Assembly (NCBI RefSeq): GCF_003667445.1
Contig: NZ_RCTF01000011.1
Coordinates: forward strand, 91,863 to 155,862
DNA length: 64,000 nt
Origin: Xanthobacter tagetidis
Lineage (GTDB): Bacteria; Pseudomonadota; Alphaproteobacteria; Rhizobiales; Xanthobacteraceae
Direction: 5' to 3'
Shown here piece by piece: positions 47,484-55,470 of this stretch. Each line of letters starts with the position of its first letter. The first letter of the stretch is position 1. The notes under the pieces were generated by a model. The model searched no databases. It saw only the letters and a list, made by a program, of their open reading frames with translations, and was not told the origin of the DNA. The position numbers were made by a program, and so were the translations under genes.

Positions 47484-47852
47484 TCACTTCTTCTTGCCGG
47501 CGATCGGCTTGGACGGACCCTTGCGGGTGCGCGCATTGGTGTGGGTGCGCTGGCCGCGCACCGGCAGGCCGCGGCGATGGCGCAGGCCGCGATAGCAGCC
47601 GAGGTCCATCAGGCGCTTGATGTTCATCGCCACTTCGCGGCGCAGGTCGCCCTCGACCATGTAGTCGCGGTCGATGGTCTCGCGGATCTGCAGCACTTCC
47701 TGGTCGGTCAGCTGGTTCACACGGCGCTCGGCCGGGATGCCCACCTTCTCGACGATCTCCTCGGCCTTCTTGGGACCGATGCCGTGGATGTACTGGAGCG
47801 CGATGACGACGCGCTTGTTGGTCGGAATATTGACGCCGGCAATACGAGCCAC
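47484..47852 (-). CDS. rpsM: 30S ribosomal protein S13
   Basis: 122 aa, the standard length. The start is GTG at 47852, giving the family N-terminus (M)[14 protein letters not shown], with GGAGAAGAG upstream. The in-frame ATG five codons earlier overlaps that Shine-Dalgarno and is unlikely. [19 protein letters not shown] and [25 protein letters not shown] are invariant. It is the first gene of the operon. The usual upstream neighbours adk and secY are absent. Confidence 0.97.
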   Translation of the reverse strand: MARIAGVNIPTNKRVVIALQYIHGIGPKKAEEIVEKVGIPAERRVNQLTDQEVLQIRETIDRDYMVEGDLRREVAMNIKRLMDLGCYRGLRHRRGLPVRGQRTHTNARTRKGPSKPIAGKKK

Positions 47853-48008
47853 TGCTCTCTTCTCCATGTGGCGCAGGTCTTCAGGAGAACCTGCACGGGT
47901 GTTGCTCCGCGTCCGGTGGAGGCCGGCCCCTGCGGAGATGAACAAGCGCCGCCCCGCCCTTCCCTTCCGGGAGGGCCGAACGGCACCAAATCCAAAAGCG
48001 AGGGAGTG

Positions 48009-48037
48009 CCCTTAGCGGGGATTCTCGCCCGCGTCAA
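48009..48037 (-). promoter_or_regulatory. Promoter of the alpha operon (rpsM-rpsK-rpoA-rplQ)
   Basis: On the minus strand TTGACG is separated by exactly 17 bases from TAAGGG, about 155 bases upstream of rpsM. A strong-looking housekeeping promoter in the 342-bp gap between the porin and rpsM. It indicates that the operon is transcribed independently, with a leader long enough for ribosomal-protein feedback control. Confidence 0.6.
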
Positions 48038-48130
48038 GCCTCAGGCCCGGTCCGCAGCCCGCGGGCGCGGGCTGCGCCGATGGGACATGGCGCAGGCCGA
48101 TGGCGCAGGGCGCCGCGCTTTCGGGGACGC

Positions 48131-48159
48131 GGCACCCGGCACCCATCGGGCCGGATGCC
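48131..48159 (-). terminator. Hairpin downstream of the first porin gene
   Basis: GGCACCCGGC and GCCGGATGCC pair over 10 bp with one wobble and a nine-base loop, 36 bp after the porin stop. There is no T-run. Termination may need Rho. Confidence 0.4.
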
Positions 48160-48194
48160 GCCTCACCCCTTGCTGGCGCGCCCCCGCGACGCGC

Positions 48195-49502
48195 TCAGAA
48201 GTCGCGCGAGACGAACAGCAGCACCTGGCTGGCGTCGGTCGAGGCCAGCGACGGGCCGAACGCGGTCGGGACGTAGTCCTTGGCGCTGTTGTAGGTGTAG
48301 TCGTACTGGAGGGCGATGGTCAGCGCCTTAACCGGGTTGAAGGCGAGATAGCCGCCCACATTGTAGTTGGTGCCGCCGGAGAAGCCGTAGAACAGCTGGG
48401 CCGACGGATCGTTAAGATCGTAGGCCGCATAGCCGCCGAACACCGCGGTGCTCCACTTCTCGTTCCAATGGTGCAGGAACGAGGCGGTGACGTTCCAGCC
48501 GGTGACCGTGGTCAGACCGGTGACGCTCATGAAGGCATCCGGAGGGGCGTACATGCCGGAGGGATCGACGAGGCCGAGATAGGAGATCGCCCCGTCGGCA
48601 TAGGCGCTCTGGATGTAGAGGGTGTCGCCCTCGGCCAGCGCGTCCAGCTTGAACATGATGCCGGCCTGCAGCGCGTAGCCCCAGGTATCCTGTGTCGTGA
48701 ACTGGTTCAGAACGTTCACGGAATTGGTCTGGTGCAGGGCGCCGGAGATCTGCGCCTCGCCCCAGGTGCCCGCATACTTCACGTTGCCGACGATGTCGGT
48801 GGCGGAAATGCCGGCGCTCAGGTCCTCGTTGCCGAGCGGCAGGAACGGATTCTGCGCCAGCACGCCGTTGTTGCGGTCGGCGGCGCTTTCCAGCGAGATG
48901 GTGGCGCTGAAGCCGCTGGAGCCGAACTCGTAGGTGTAGGCCAGAAGGTTCAGGCGCACGTCGTCGCCTATGGTGGCCGGGTCGGTGCCGAGCACGTTGG
49001 CGTTGGCGTAGAAGTCGAAGAAGGACTGCGCCTTGCCGAAGGTGAAGCCGCCGAACTGGATGTAGGCGTTCCAGACCTCCAGCTCGGACTTGTTGGGACC
49101 GTCGGACCACGGATCGGCGGAGCGCCACTTGAAGCGGCCCTCGAAATAGGAACGCAGCGTGCCGTATTCGGTGGAGGTGCGGGCGTCGAGAATCACGCCG
49201 GCGGTAGCGATGGAATAGGTCTTGTCGTTCGCGGCCGGATAGTCGGTATAGGTGTTGAAATAGCCTTCCGCCCAGAGATATCCGCCGACGCGCAGGCAGG
49301 TGTCGGTTCCTGGAAGATAGAAGAAGCCCTCCCCCTGCTCGGTGCAGGCGCGCATGTAGGCGCTCTTCGCCTTGGTGGCCATGATGTCGGCAGCGGACGC
49401 AGGCGCGCAGGCTGCACCTGCGGCGAGACCGACGGACGCGGCCGCCAGGGCGAAGGACACGCGGCGGTCGCGCCGGCGCGAAGAGGAAAGCGAGAGCGAC
49501 AT
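48195..49502 (-). CDS. Outer-membrane porin, copy 1 (rhizobial porin family)
   Basis: A 435-aa outer-membrane beta-barrel. A long signal peptide (about residues 1-38, ending PASA) precedes ADIMATKAKSAYMRACTEQGEG. The family hallmark FFYLPGTDTCLRVGGYLWAEGYF contains the conserved cysteine pair partner. The end, LLFVSRDF, has the C-terminal Phe of barrel proteins. It is 49 residues shorter than the second porin and diverged through the loops. The start ATG has AGG and AAAGGGG upstream. It lies directly upstream of the alpha operon. Confidence 0.9.
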   Translation of the reverse strand: MSLSLSSSRRRDRRVSFALAAASVGLAAGAACAPASAADIMATKAKSAYMRACTEQGEGFFYLPGTDTCLRVGGYLWAEGYFNTYTDYPAANDKTYSIATAGVILDARTSTEYGTLRSYFEGRFKWRSADPWSDGPNKSELEVWNAYIQFGGFTFGKAQSFFDFYANANVLGTDPATIGDDVRLNLLAYTYEFGSSGFSATISLESAADRNNGVLAQNPFLPLGNEDLSAGISATDIVGNVKYAGTWGEAQISGALHQTNSVNVLNQFTTQDTWGYALQAGIMFKLDALAEGDTLYIQSAYADGAISYLGLVDPSGMYAPPDAFMSVTGLTTVTGWNVTASFLHHWNEKWSTAVFGGYAAYDLNDPSAQLFYGFSGGTNYNVGGYLAFNPVKALTIALQYDYTYNSAKDYVPTAFGPSLASTDASQVLLFVSRDF

Positions 49503-50035
49503 GACCTATCAGCCCCTTTATTGATACAACATATCATTAATGCCAGCCCGGCTCGGATGTAAATGCCGAGCGGAATGATTCTCAACGCAAAAACGCAAAC
49601 CCCTGCAGATCTCGGACCCAGCCGGCCCCCTGCCGGCGCACTCGCATCCGCCCCCATCCGCTGCGGAGCATCCGCGAGAGGGAGCCGCCACGAATATTCG
49701 CCCCCACCAGCCTGCGGCGGCCCGACGCCAGCGAGGACCTGCGAAGCGAGTGAGGTCTTGGGCGGCGACTCGCTCCGGCAAAGCTCACACAGGCGATTCG
49801 TCAGCCAGGAACCGGGGAAACGCAGACCGCCCGGACCTAAGAACAGTGAATCCAGACCGCACGTGAAACCAAGACCACCGGCCCCCAGCCGAAAGCTCAA
49901 GCGCGCCAACTCCGCGCGATGATTCAGTGTGCACTTGCGGCCGGATGGTGTGAAGAACCCGAGGTCAACTCTATGGATATTCCAAACTGAGTCGACGTTA
50001 CGTAAAGCGATGAACTGGACGGCAAGAGCGCAAAG
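49503..50035. other. 533-bp intergenic gap between porin genes; no supported gene
   Basis: Open frames here (for example about 119 codons on the plus strand) have no recognisable motif, no Shine-Dalgarno and codon use unlike their neighbours. The part next to porin copy 1 (49503-49560) is AT-rich (ATTAATGATATGTTG on the minus strand) and probably holds its promoter. I see no RNA gene or repeat. Confidence 0.5.
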
Positions 50036-50062
50036 AAAAACCCCGGCGGTTGCCCGCCGGGG
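50036..50062 (-). terminator. Rho-independent terminator of the second porin gene
   Basis: CCCCGGCGG and CCGCCGGGG make a perfect 9-bp stem with a four-base loop, followed on the minus strand by TTTTTCTTT. Located 27 bp after the porin stop. Confidence 0.9.
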
Positions 50063-50089
50063 TCTCTCGGAACCAAGTGAAAGCTTGGA

Positions 50090-51544
50090 TCAGAAGTTAC
50101 GCTGAGCGCGGATACCGCCCGACCAGATATCGGTGGAGCCACCGATGATCGAGGTCGCGCCAACCTGCTGGAGCGGAACGTCCGAAGAAACCTTCGAGTA
50201 GACCACTTCCAGGCCGAGGTCGAGGTTCTTGACCGGCGACCAGACGAGGTCGGTACCAACCTGCCACAGATCGGCATCGGTGACGGCGATCGCGGTGGTC
50301 GCACCGGGCTCATACTTGGTGTAACCGCCGAACAGCACCGAGCGGATGCCCGGGGTCCAGTAGTGGCGGAACTGGCCCATGATGCCCCAAGCGGTCGACA
50401 GGTTGTAGCCGCCGAAAGCGTCCACAACGGCGTCGGCCAGCGGGACATAGGCGCCGGAGAGGTTGCCGGCGGCGTCGATGTCCACCTTGCCCCACGCGGT
50501 CGCAGTGCCCTGGCTGTTGCCACCCATGCCGGCGTAGCTGATGGCGCCCTTGGAGTAGCTGGCCTGCAGGAGGAAGCTATCGCCCTTGGCGATCATGTCC
50601 GCGTTGAGCACGAGGGCGCCGCCGATGGCCCAGCCCCACTGGTCCGACGACGAAGCGCCGGGGAACAGGGCGAACTGGTCGAGCGTGTTCACCTGGTGCA
50701 GAGCACCGGAGAGCATCGCGGTACCCCAGGCCTGGTCGAGGCGGATGTTCGCCACGATGTCAGGAACAGCGTTGCCGCCCTGCCAGTTCTGGTAGGCCAG
50801 CGAGCCGCTGGTGCCGGTCACGAACGGATTGAAGCCGAACGGGCCGATCGAGCCGACAGCCGCGCCCGAAGCGGTGGTGCCCTGCACGCCGGTCACGCGG
50901 TTGGCACCGTCTTCCAGCGAGATCGTCGCCGAGAAGCCGTTACCGAACTGCGCGGTATAGGCCATCAGGGTGGTCCAGGTGTTCGAACCCGCGAACGGGG
51001 TCGTCATCATGTAGTTCACGCCGATGTCGAAGAACGACTGCGTGTAACCGAAGGTGAAGCCAGCGAACTGGATGAACGCGCGCTCGAAGTACAGAGCGTT
51101 ATTCGGGCCAGAGCCGGCGCCGGCCTGCGAGTTCCACTCACCGCCGAAGCGGACGTAGGAACGCAGGGTGCCGTAGTCGGTCTGGGTGCGGGCGTCCATG
51201 TCGAACACGCCGCGGGCGCGGGTCAGGATGTCAGAGTCATCCTTGTCGCTGAACGGGAAGGCGAAAGCGCCCACGCCAGGACCGTTGAAGCCGGTGCCCG
51301 CGGTGGTCGCGATGTCGGGACGGAAGGTGCCGACGGCGTTCGCATAAGCGTCGAAGCGGGCATAGCCGCCGATCTTCAGGCAGGTGTCGGTGCCCGGGAT
51401 ATAGAAATAGCCGGCGCCATAGGCAGAGCACACCTTAACGTACTCTACCGCCTTCGCCTTGACGGGAAGGTCGGCAGCCTGGGCTCCAGCGACCGCGACG
51501 AGACCCGCCGCGCTGCCGAGGAGAAGGCTCTTCACCATCTTCAT
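50090..51544 (-). CDS. Outer-membrane porin, copy 2 (rhizobial porin family)
   Basis: A 484-aa porin. Signal peptide MKMVKSLLLGSAAGLVAVAG, cut after AQA. The mature protein has ADLPVKAKAVEYVKVCSAYGAG then FYIPGTDTCLKIGGYARFDAY, the typical Hyphomicrobiales porin opening with two cysteines. The C-terminus ends SGGIRAQRNF. The ATG at 51544 has GGAGG seven bases upstream, and a long upstream in-frame extension is rejected. It has its own promoter candidate and strong terminator, so it is likely highly expressed. Base composition in this gene is somewhat less GC-extreme, as is usual for abundant proteins. Confidence 0.95.
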   Translation of the reverse strand: MKMVKSLLLGSAAGLVAVAGAQAADLPVKAKAVEYVKVCSAYGAGYFYIPGTDTCLKIGGYARFDAYANAVGTFRPDIATTAGTGFNGPGVGAFAFPFSDKDDSDILTRARGVFDMDARTQTDYGTLRSYVRFGGEWNSQAGAGSGPNNALYFERAFIQFAGFTFGYTQSFFDIGVNYMMTTPFAGSNTWTTLMAYTAQFGNGFSATISLEDGANRVTGVQGTTASGAAVGSIGPFGFNPFVTGTSGSLAYQNWQGGNAVPDIVANIRLDQAWGTAMLSGALHQVNTLDQFALFPGASSSDQWGWAIGGALVLNADMIAKGDSFLLQASYSKGAISYAGMGGNSQGTATAWGKVDIDAAGNLSGAYVPLADAVVDAFGGYNLSTAWGIMGQFRHYWTPGIRSVLFGGYTKYEPGATTAIAVTDADLWQVGTDLVWSPVKNLDLGLEVVYSKVSSDVPLQQVGATSIIGGSTDIWSGGIRAQRNF

Positions 51545-51701
51545 CGTGACCTCCAAGTTTGGTTCCGAGGGAGCGAGTTCCGCTTCTTCGGTGCGACTGC
51601 TGCACCTAGAGAGGTTCTTGCCCCGATTCCCATTCACACGCTCAACGCATCGCTGAACCTGCGATGGGCGACCGGGGTCTGCCCCCCTTCGTCGCAAAGC
51701 C

Positions 51702-51729
51702 ACCATACAAAAGGCCCACCCGGGATCAA
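51702..51729 (-). promoter_or_regulatory. Putative promoter of the second porin gene
   Basis: On the minus strand TTGATC is followed after 16 bases by TATGGT. This would give a leader of about 150 bases, a usual length for porin mRNAs that are targets of small RNAs. Confidence 0.4.
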
Positions 51730-51897
51730 CGACATCTGGGCCGTTTCAGCCCCTCCGGAGCCGTTATTCCAGTAACTGTTGCAGGAATGGCACTCCGGGG
51801 TTTGACCCACCTGAATACCGTCGTCCGCAGGACCTGCGCAGCCCGTTCCGGCGGCGGAATTCCTTTGTCTGCAAGCATTCCAGGATGGTGGGGCAGG

Positions 51898-51989
51898 TGG
51901 CGGAGACGGAGGGATTCGAACCCTCGAGACCCTTTTGGGGGTCTGCTCATTTAGCAAACGAGTGCCTTCAGCCTCTCGGCCACGTCTCC
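51898..51989 (-). tRNA. tRNA-Ser (anticodon GCU)
   Basis: A complete 92-nt class II tRNA including the encoded CCA. The acceptor arm GGAGACG pairs with CGTCTCC. The anticodon stem-loop CTCGT-TTGCTAA-ATGAG carries GCT. A long variable arm (GACCC with GGGTC) is typical of serine tRNA. The T-loop GTTCGAATC is normal. It decodes AGC and AGU. No integrase or duplicated 3' end is seen next to it. Confidence 0.97.
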
Positions 51990-52000
51990 AGCGCCCCCCT

Positions 52001-52029
52001 CCTATGCCGGACCCATTGGCCCATTGCAA
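52001..52029 (-). promoter_or_regulatory. Promoter of tRNA-Ser
   Basis: On the minus strand TTGCAA and CATAGG are separated by 17 bases, and the -10 lies 11 bases before the tRNA 5' end. Confidence 0.5.
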
Positions 52030-52153
52030 GCCGGGCGGCGTCGAACGCGACCGGATCGGAGGGAATCAGTCCGGTCGCGCGATTTCCCGCTAAGGCGATG
52101 ATGAAGAAAGGCTTATCCGGTCAGCGTGCGGTGCAGGCCGACCGGCGCGCGCC

Positions 52154-52561
52154 CTAGCGGGAATCGGTGCGGTAGTGCTTTTCCTCGACGATGGCCGAGT
52201 TGGAGAGGGCGTTGATCTGCCGCTTCAGGGCCGCGCGCCGATCGTTCACCCCATAGACCTGCCGCGCCAGAGCGACGAACTGCGCATCGAAGCTCCCGTC
52301 CCGCTCCATCCCGCGCAGCGCGTCCTCGATGTCCCACAGCTGCCGATTCGCCGCGGCGAGGTCCGCCGTGATCGCAAGAACCGACGGCGGCAGGGATTCG
52401 CGCTCGCGCAGCGCCCGCAGCGCTTCCAGCTCGTGCTCCACGTTGGCGCGCGCCGCCGGGTCAAAGATCTTCTCGTGCTTGATCTCCAGGATGGTGATCT
52501 TGTCGATCAGCTCCCCGACCGACACCGGCGCGAGGATGACGCGGGCCGGTGCGCCGCTCAC
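52154..52561 (-). CDS. DUF6165-family protein
   Basis: A 135-aa mostly helical protein. VILAPVSVGELIDKITILEIKHEKI is the conserved opening of this uncharacterised family, followed by heptad-like helices (ANVEHELEALRALRERE, LWDIEDALRGME) and VNDRRAALKRQINALSNSAIVEEKHY. The start is GTG at 52561, overlapping the stop of the TPR-glycosyltransferase (GTGA). A functional link with that protein is therefore likely. Members are usually encoded among surface-glycan genes. Biochemical function is unknown. Confidence 0.75.
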   Translation of the reverse strand: MSGAPARVILAPVSVGELIDKITILEIKHEKIFDPAARANVEHELEALRALRERESLPPSVLAITADLAAANRQLWDIEDALRGMERDGSFDAQFVALARQVYGVNDRRAALKRQINALSNSAIVEEKHYRTDSR

Positions 52562-54537
52562 AGCGCGTCTCCCCGCTGGAGCGCTCTCACCCGGTGCGCG
52601 ATTCGGTCGAACACGCCGGCGAAGTCGCCCGGCACATCCTGTCGCATCAGGCGCAGGCTGGAATAGAGCGGCGTGCGCTCTCCCTCGCGGCCCCAGCGCC
52701 ATTCCGGCGCGACCTTGAGCGCCACCAGCGCGGGCCGGCCGCGCGCACCCGCCAGATGGGCGAGCGCAGTGTCGATCGTCACCACCAGATCGATGTGTTG
52801 CAGAATCGCCGCAGTGTCGACGAAGGCCCCATCTGCGTCGCACTCCGGCCCCAGTCGCGCCACCCGGTCGCCAAACGCGCAGCCGTCGAGCTGTTCGGCG
52901 CCGACACCCTGCTGGAGACTGACCAGGCGGACGCCATCGAGCGCCGCCAGCGGCGCGAACAGATCGAGCGGCACCGAGCGGCCCACGTCCACGGCAGCGG
53001 ACGGATCGCCCTGCCAGGATATGCCGATGGTGAAGCCGTCCCCGAACCGGCCGGTCCAGCGCCCGACCCGCTCCGGGTCGGCATTGAGATAGGGCGCCTG
53101 CGGCCAGAGCGCGGGATCGGGGGCGATCAGGCGCGGCAGGCTTGCCAGCGGCACCCAGGCGAGGCCCGGCGCGGTGGTGTCGAGGTCGTCGAGCGAGGAC
53201 ACCACGCGCACCCGGGCATCGATCCGGGACAGCAGCGGCACGAGCCGCGCCTTGGTGAGGAAGCGCGTGCGGATGCCCCGTTCGGCGAGCAGGCGCAAAA
53301 GGCGGCCGAACATGATGTGGTCGCCGGTCCCCTGCTCGCCGACCACCACCAGCTCATCCGGCACGCTCTGCCCGTCCCACCGGGCGAACGGCAGCGGACG
53401 GTACGGCGGCGGCAGGAAGGAGGCGCGGGATTCATATTCGGCCCAGCCCTCGGCCCAGCGGCCTTCGGCGAGATCGTCGGCCGCGCGCAGGTAGCGCGCC
53501 ATGGGAAAGGCGGGATCGGCGCCGAGCGCCGCGTCCACCAGCCCCCGCGCCGCGGCGTGCTCCCCTCGGTCGATGAGAAGACGGGCCTTTGCGGTGAGCG
53601 CCCCGGCCGATCGCGGGTCGAGGGCGAGGGCCTTGTCCACCGCGTCGAACGCGTCGGCGGGCTCCCGTCGCTCGCGCCGCAGTTCCGCCAGTTCCTGAAA
53701 CAGCGCGGGCGAACCGCCGGTGCCGGCGGTCGCGGCCTCGGCGAGCCGCAGCGCCTCGTCCAGCCGGCCCCGCTGGCGTTCGCTGCGCACCAGGGCGGCC
53801 TGGAAGGTCGGCCGGTCGGGAGCGATGTTCACCGCGGCCGCGAACGCCTCGGCGGCGCCGTCGATGTCCGCCTGCCCCGCCAGGCCCTGGCCCTTGAGGA
53901 AATGGGCGTCGGCGAGCTTCGGCGCGAGCACGCGCGCGGCATCGGCGGCGCGCGTCGCCTCGGCGAAGCGTCCGAGCTCCAGCAGCGTGCCGGCGCGCGA
54001 GATATGGCGCTGCGGATCGCGCGGATCGAGCGCCACCAGCCGGTCGCAGTCGGCGAGCGCGGCCTCCGGCCGGCCGAGCCGCGAGAGCGCCACCGCCCGG
54101 TTGGCGAGCGCTTCCGCAAGCTGCGGCCGGAGCGCCAGCGCGCGGTCGTAGCGCTCCACCGCGTCGGGCAGGCGGCCGAGCTGCAGCAAGGCGTTGGCCG
54201 CCATGTACTGCGCCTCGACCAGAGCGGGGTCGAGCGCGCGCGCCTTCTCGAACGAATCGAGCGCCTTTTCCGGCTTGCCCTCGGCCTGGCGCACGGCGCC
54301 GAGCAGCAGGTGCGCGTGCGCGTTGCCGCGGTGCGCGTCGCGCGCCTTGCGGGCCGCTGCGTGGGCCTCGCCCAGCCGGCCGGACTGGAGCAGCGCCAGC
54401 ACCAGCAGCCGCGCGGCCTCGAACGCCTCCGGAGAGGCCTTCAGCAGGCTGCGGTAGAGCGCGACAGCCTCATCGAGCCGCCCGCTCTGATGCAGGGCGC
54501 CCGCGCGGGCGAGATCCGGCCTGATGTCCTTCGCCAT
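52558..54537 (-). CDS. TPR-repeat protein with C-terminal glycosyltransferase-like domain
   Basis: A 659-aa protein. About nine tetratricopeptide repeats fill residues 5-330 (for example GRLDEAVALYRSLLKASPEAFEAARLLV). A GT-B-like half follows (about 390-659) with VVGEQGTGDHIMFGRLLRLL, TIGISWQGDPSAAVDVGRSVPLDLF, SLQQGVGAEQLDG and VVTIDTALAHLAGARGRPALVALK. This architecture is common in Hyphomicrobiales and resembles ADP-heptose:LPS (GT9) or O-GlcNAc-transferase-like enzymes. The acceptor is unknown. GGGAG precedes the ATG. The downstream DUF6165 gene overlaps its stop. Confidence 0.85.
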   Translation of the reverse strand: MAKDIRPDLARAGALHQSGRLDEAVALYRSLLKASPEAFEAARLLVLALLQSGRLGEAHAAARKARDAHRGNAHAHLLLGAVRQAEGKPEKALDSFEKARALDPALVEAQYMAANALLQLGRLPDAVERYDRALALRPQLAEALANRAVALSRLGRPEAALADCDRLVALDPRDPQRHISRAGTLLELGRFAEATRAADAARVLAPKLADAHFLKGQGLAGQADIDGAAEAFAAAVNIAPDRPTFQAALVRSERQRGRLDEALRLAEAATAGTGGSPALFQELAELRRERREPADAFDAVDKALALDPRSAGALTAKARLLIDRGEHAAARGLVDAALGADPAFPMARYLRAADDLAEGRWAEGWAEYESRASFLPPPYRPLPFARWDGQSVPDELVVVGEQGTGDHIMFGRLLRLLAERGIRTRFLTKARLVPLLSRIDARVRVVSSLDDLDTTAPGLAWVPLASLPRLIAPDPALWPQAPYLNADPERVGRWTGRFGDGFTIGISWQGDPSAAVDVGRSVPLDLFAPLAALDGVRLVSLQQGVGAEQLDGCAFGDRVARLGPECDADGAFVDTAAILQHIDLVVTIDTALAHLAGARGRPALVALKVAPEWRWGREGERTPLYSSLRLMRQDVPGDFAGVFDRIAHRVRALQRGDAL

Positions 54538-54564
54538 GCGACGGCTCCCGCCCCCAAGAGCCGC

Positions 54565-55278
54565 TCAGGAGCGGGCGCGCTGCCCGAACAGGATGGCCTG
54601 GACGTCCTTGTCCTTGGCGATGTCCACGCTGGCGCGCTCCTCGGCGTTCACCGCAAAGCCGCGCTTGACGGCCGGGCGGGCCAGCACCCGCTCCAGCCAG
54701 GCCTTGAAGTGCGGGAACTCCTCGATCTGGATGCCCTGCCGCTCCCACAATTTGGCCCAGCCGACGCAGGCCATGTCGGCGATGGAATAGTCGCCGGCGA
54801 GATACTCCCGGTCGGCGAGGCGCTTGTTCATCACGCCGTAGAGCCGGTGCACCTCGTTGGAATAGCGCTCGATGGCGTAGGGCACCTTTTCCGGCGCGTA
54901 GATGCGGAAATGGTGCGCCTGCCCGGCCATGGGGCCGAGGCCGCCCATCTGCCAGAACAGCCACTGCTCCACCTCCACCCGCGCGCGCTCGTCGGCGGGG
55001 TAGAACTGGCCGGTCTTGCGGCCGAGATACTGCAGGATGGCGCCGCTCTCGAACACCGAGATGGGCTTGCCGTCCGGCCCCTCGGGATCGACGATGGCGG
55101 GCATCTTGTTGTTCGGCGAGACGGCGAGGAAGTCCGGCTTGAACTGGTCGCCCTTGCCGATGTTGACGAGCTTCACCTCATAGGGAAGCCCGCACTCCTC
55201 CAGCATGATGGAGATCTTCCAGCCGTTGGGCGTGGGCCAGTAGTACAACGCGATGGGCTGGGACTGGACCTGAGCCAT
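54565..55278 (-). CDS. Glutathione S-transferase family protein (YfcG/Ure2-like)
   Basis: A 237-aa GST. The thioredoxin-like N-domain opens IALYYWPTPNGWKISIMLEE, with SPNNKMPAIVDPEG (the cis-Pro loop) and VFESGAILQYLGRK. The all-helical C-domain contains MGGLGPMAGQAHHFRIYAP and YSIADMACVGW, which match the YfcG/YghU disulfide-reductase-type GSTs. In those, asparagine or threonine replaces the usual tyrosine or serine. The ATG at 55278 has GAGGGAG upstream. It is a separate gene, 28 bp upstream of the TPR protein on the same strand. Confidence 0.92.
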   Translation of the reverse strand: MAQVQSQPIALYYWPTPNGWKISIMLEECGLPYEVKLVNIGKGDQFKPDFLAVSPNNKMPAIVDPEGPDGKPISVFESGAILQYLGRKTGQFYPADERARVEVEQWLFWQMGGLGPMAGQAHHFRIYAPEKVPYAIERYSNEVHRLYGVMNKRLADREYLAGDYSIADMACVGWAKLWERQGIQIEEFPHFKAWLERVLARPAVKRGFAVNAEERASVDIAKDKDVQAILFGQRARS

Positions 55279-55470
55279 GAAACGCTCCCTCACACGCGCG
55301 GTGCCGCCCGTTGCGGCCCGTGCCCTAGGTATTGGAACAGCCGGCTTTGGACCGATCAGGCCGGGGTGAAACGTTCGATGTCGTGACCGCTCGGCCGGCG
55401 GCAGACGCGGCCCTAGACGTAGCGATCCCACCCTGCGCAAGCAAGGGAACGCCCTCCGGCCGCCCGCCGT

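Noticed and set aside
49563..49922. 119-codon plus-strand open frame between the porins
   Set aside because: No Shine-Dalgarno, no similarity to anything recognisable, and Pro/Arg/Ser-rich composition typical of non-coding GC-rich DNA.
51898..51989. tRNA-Ser as the attachment site of an integrated element
   Set aside because: No integrase, no repeat of the tRNA 3' end and no compositional break in the flanks.
52549..55386. 945-codon plus-strand frame opposite the TPR protein and GST
   Set aside because: Spans two convincing opposite-strand genes and their gap; no recognisable domain.
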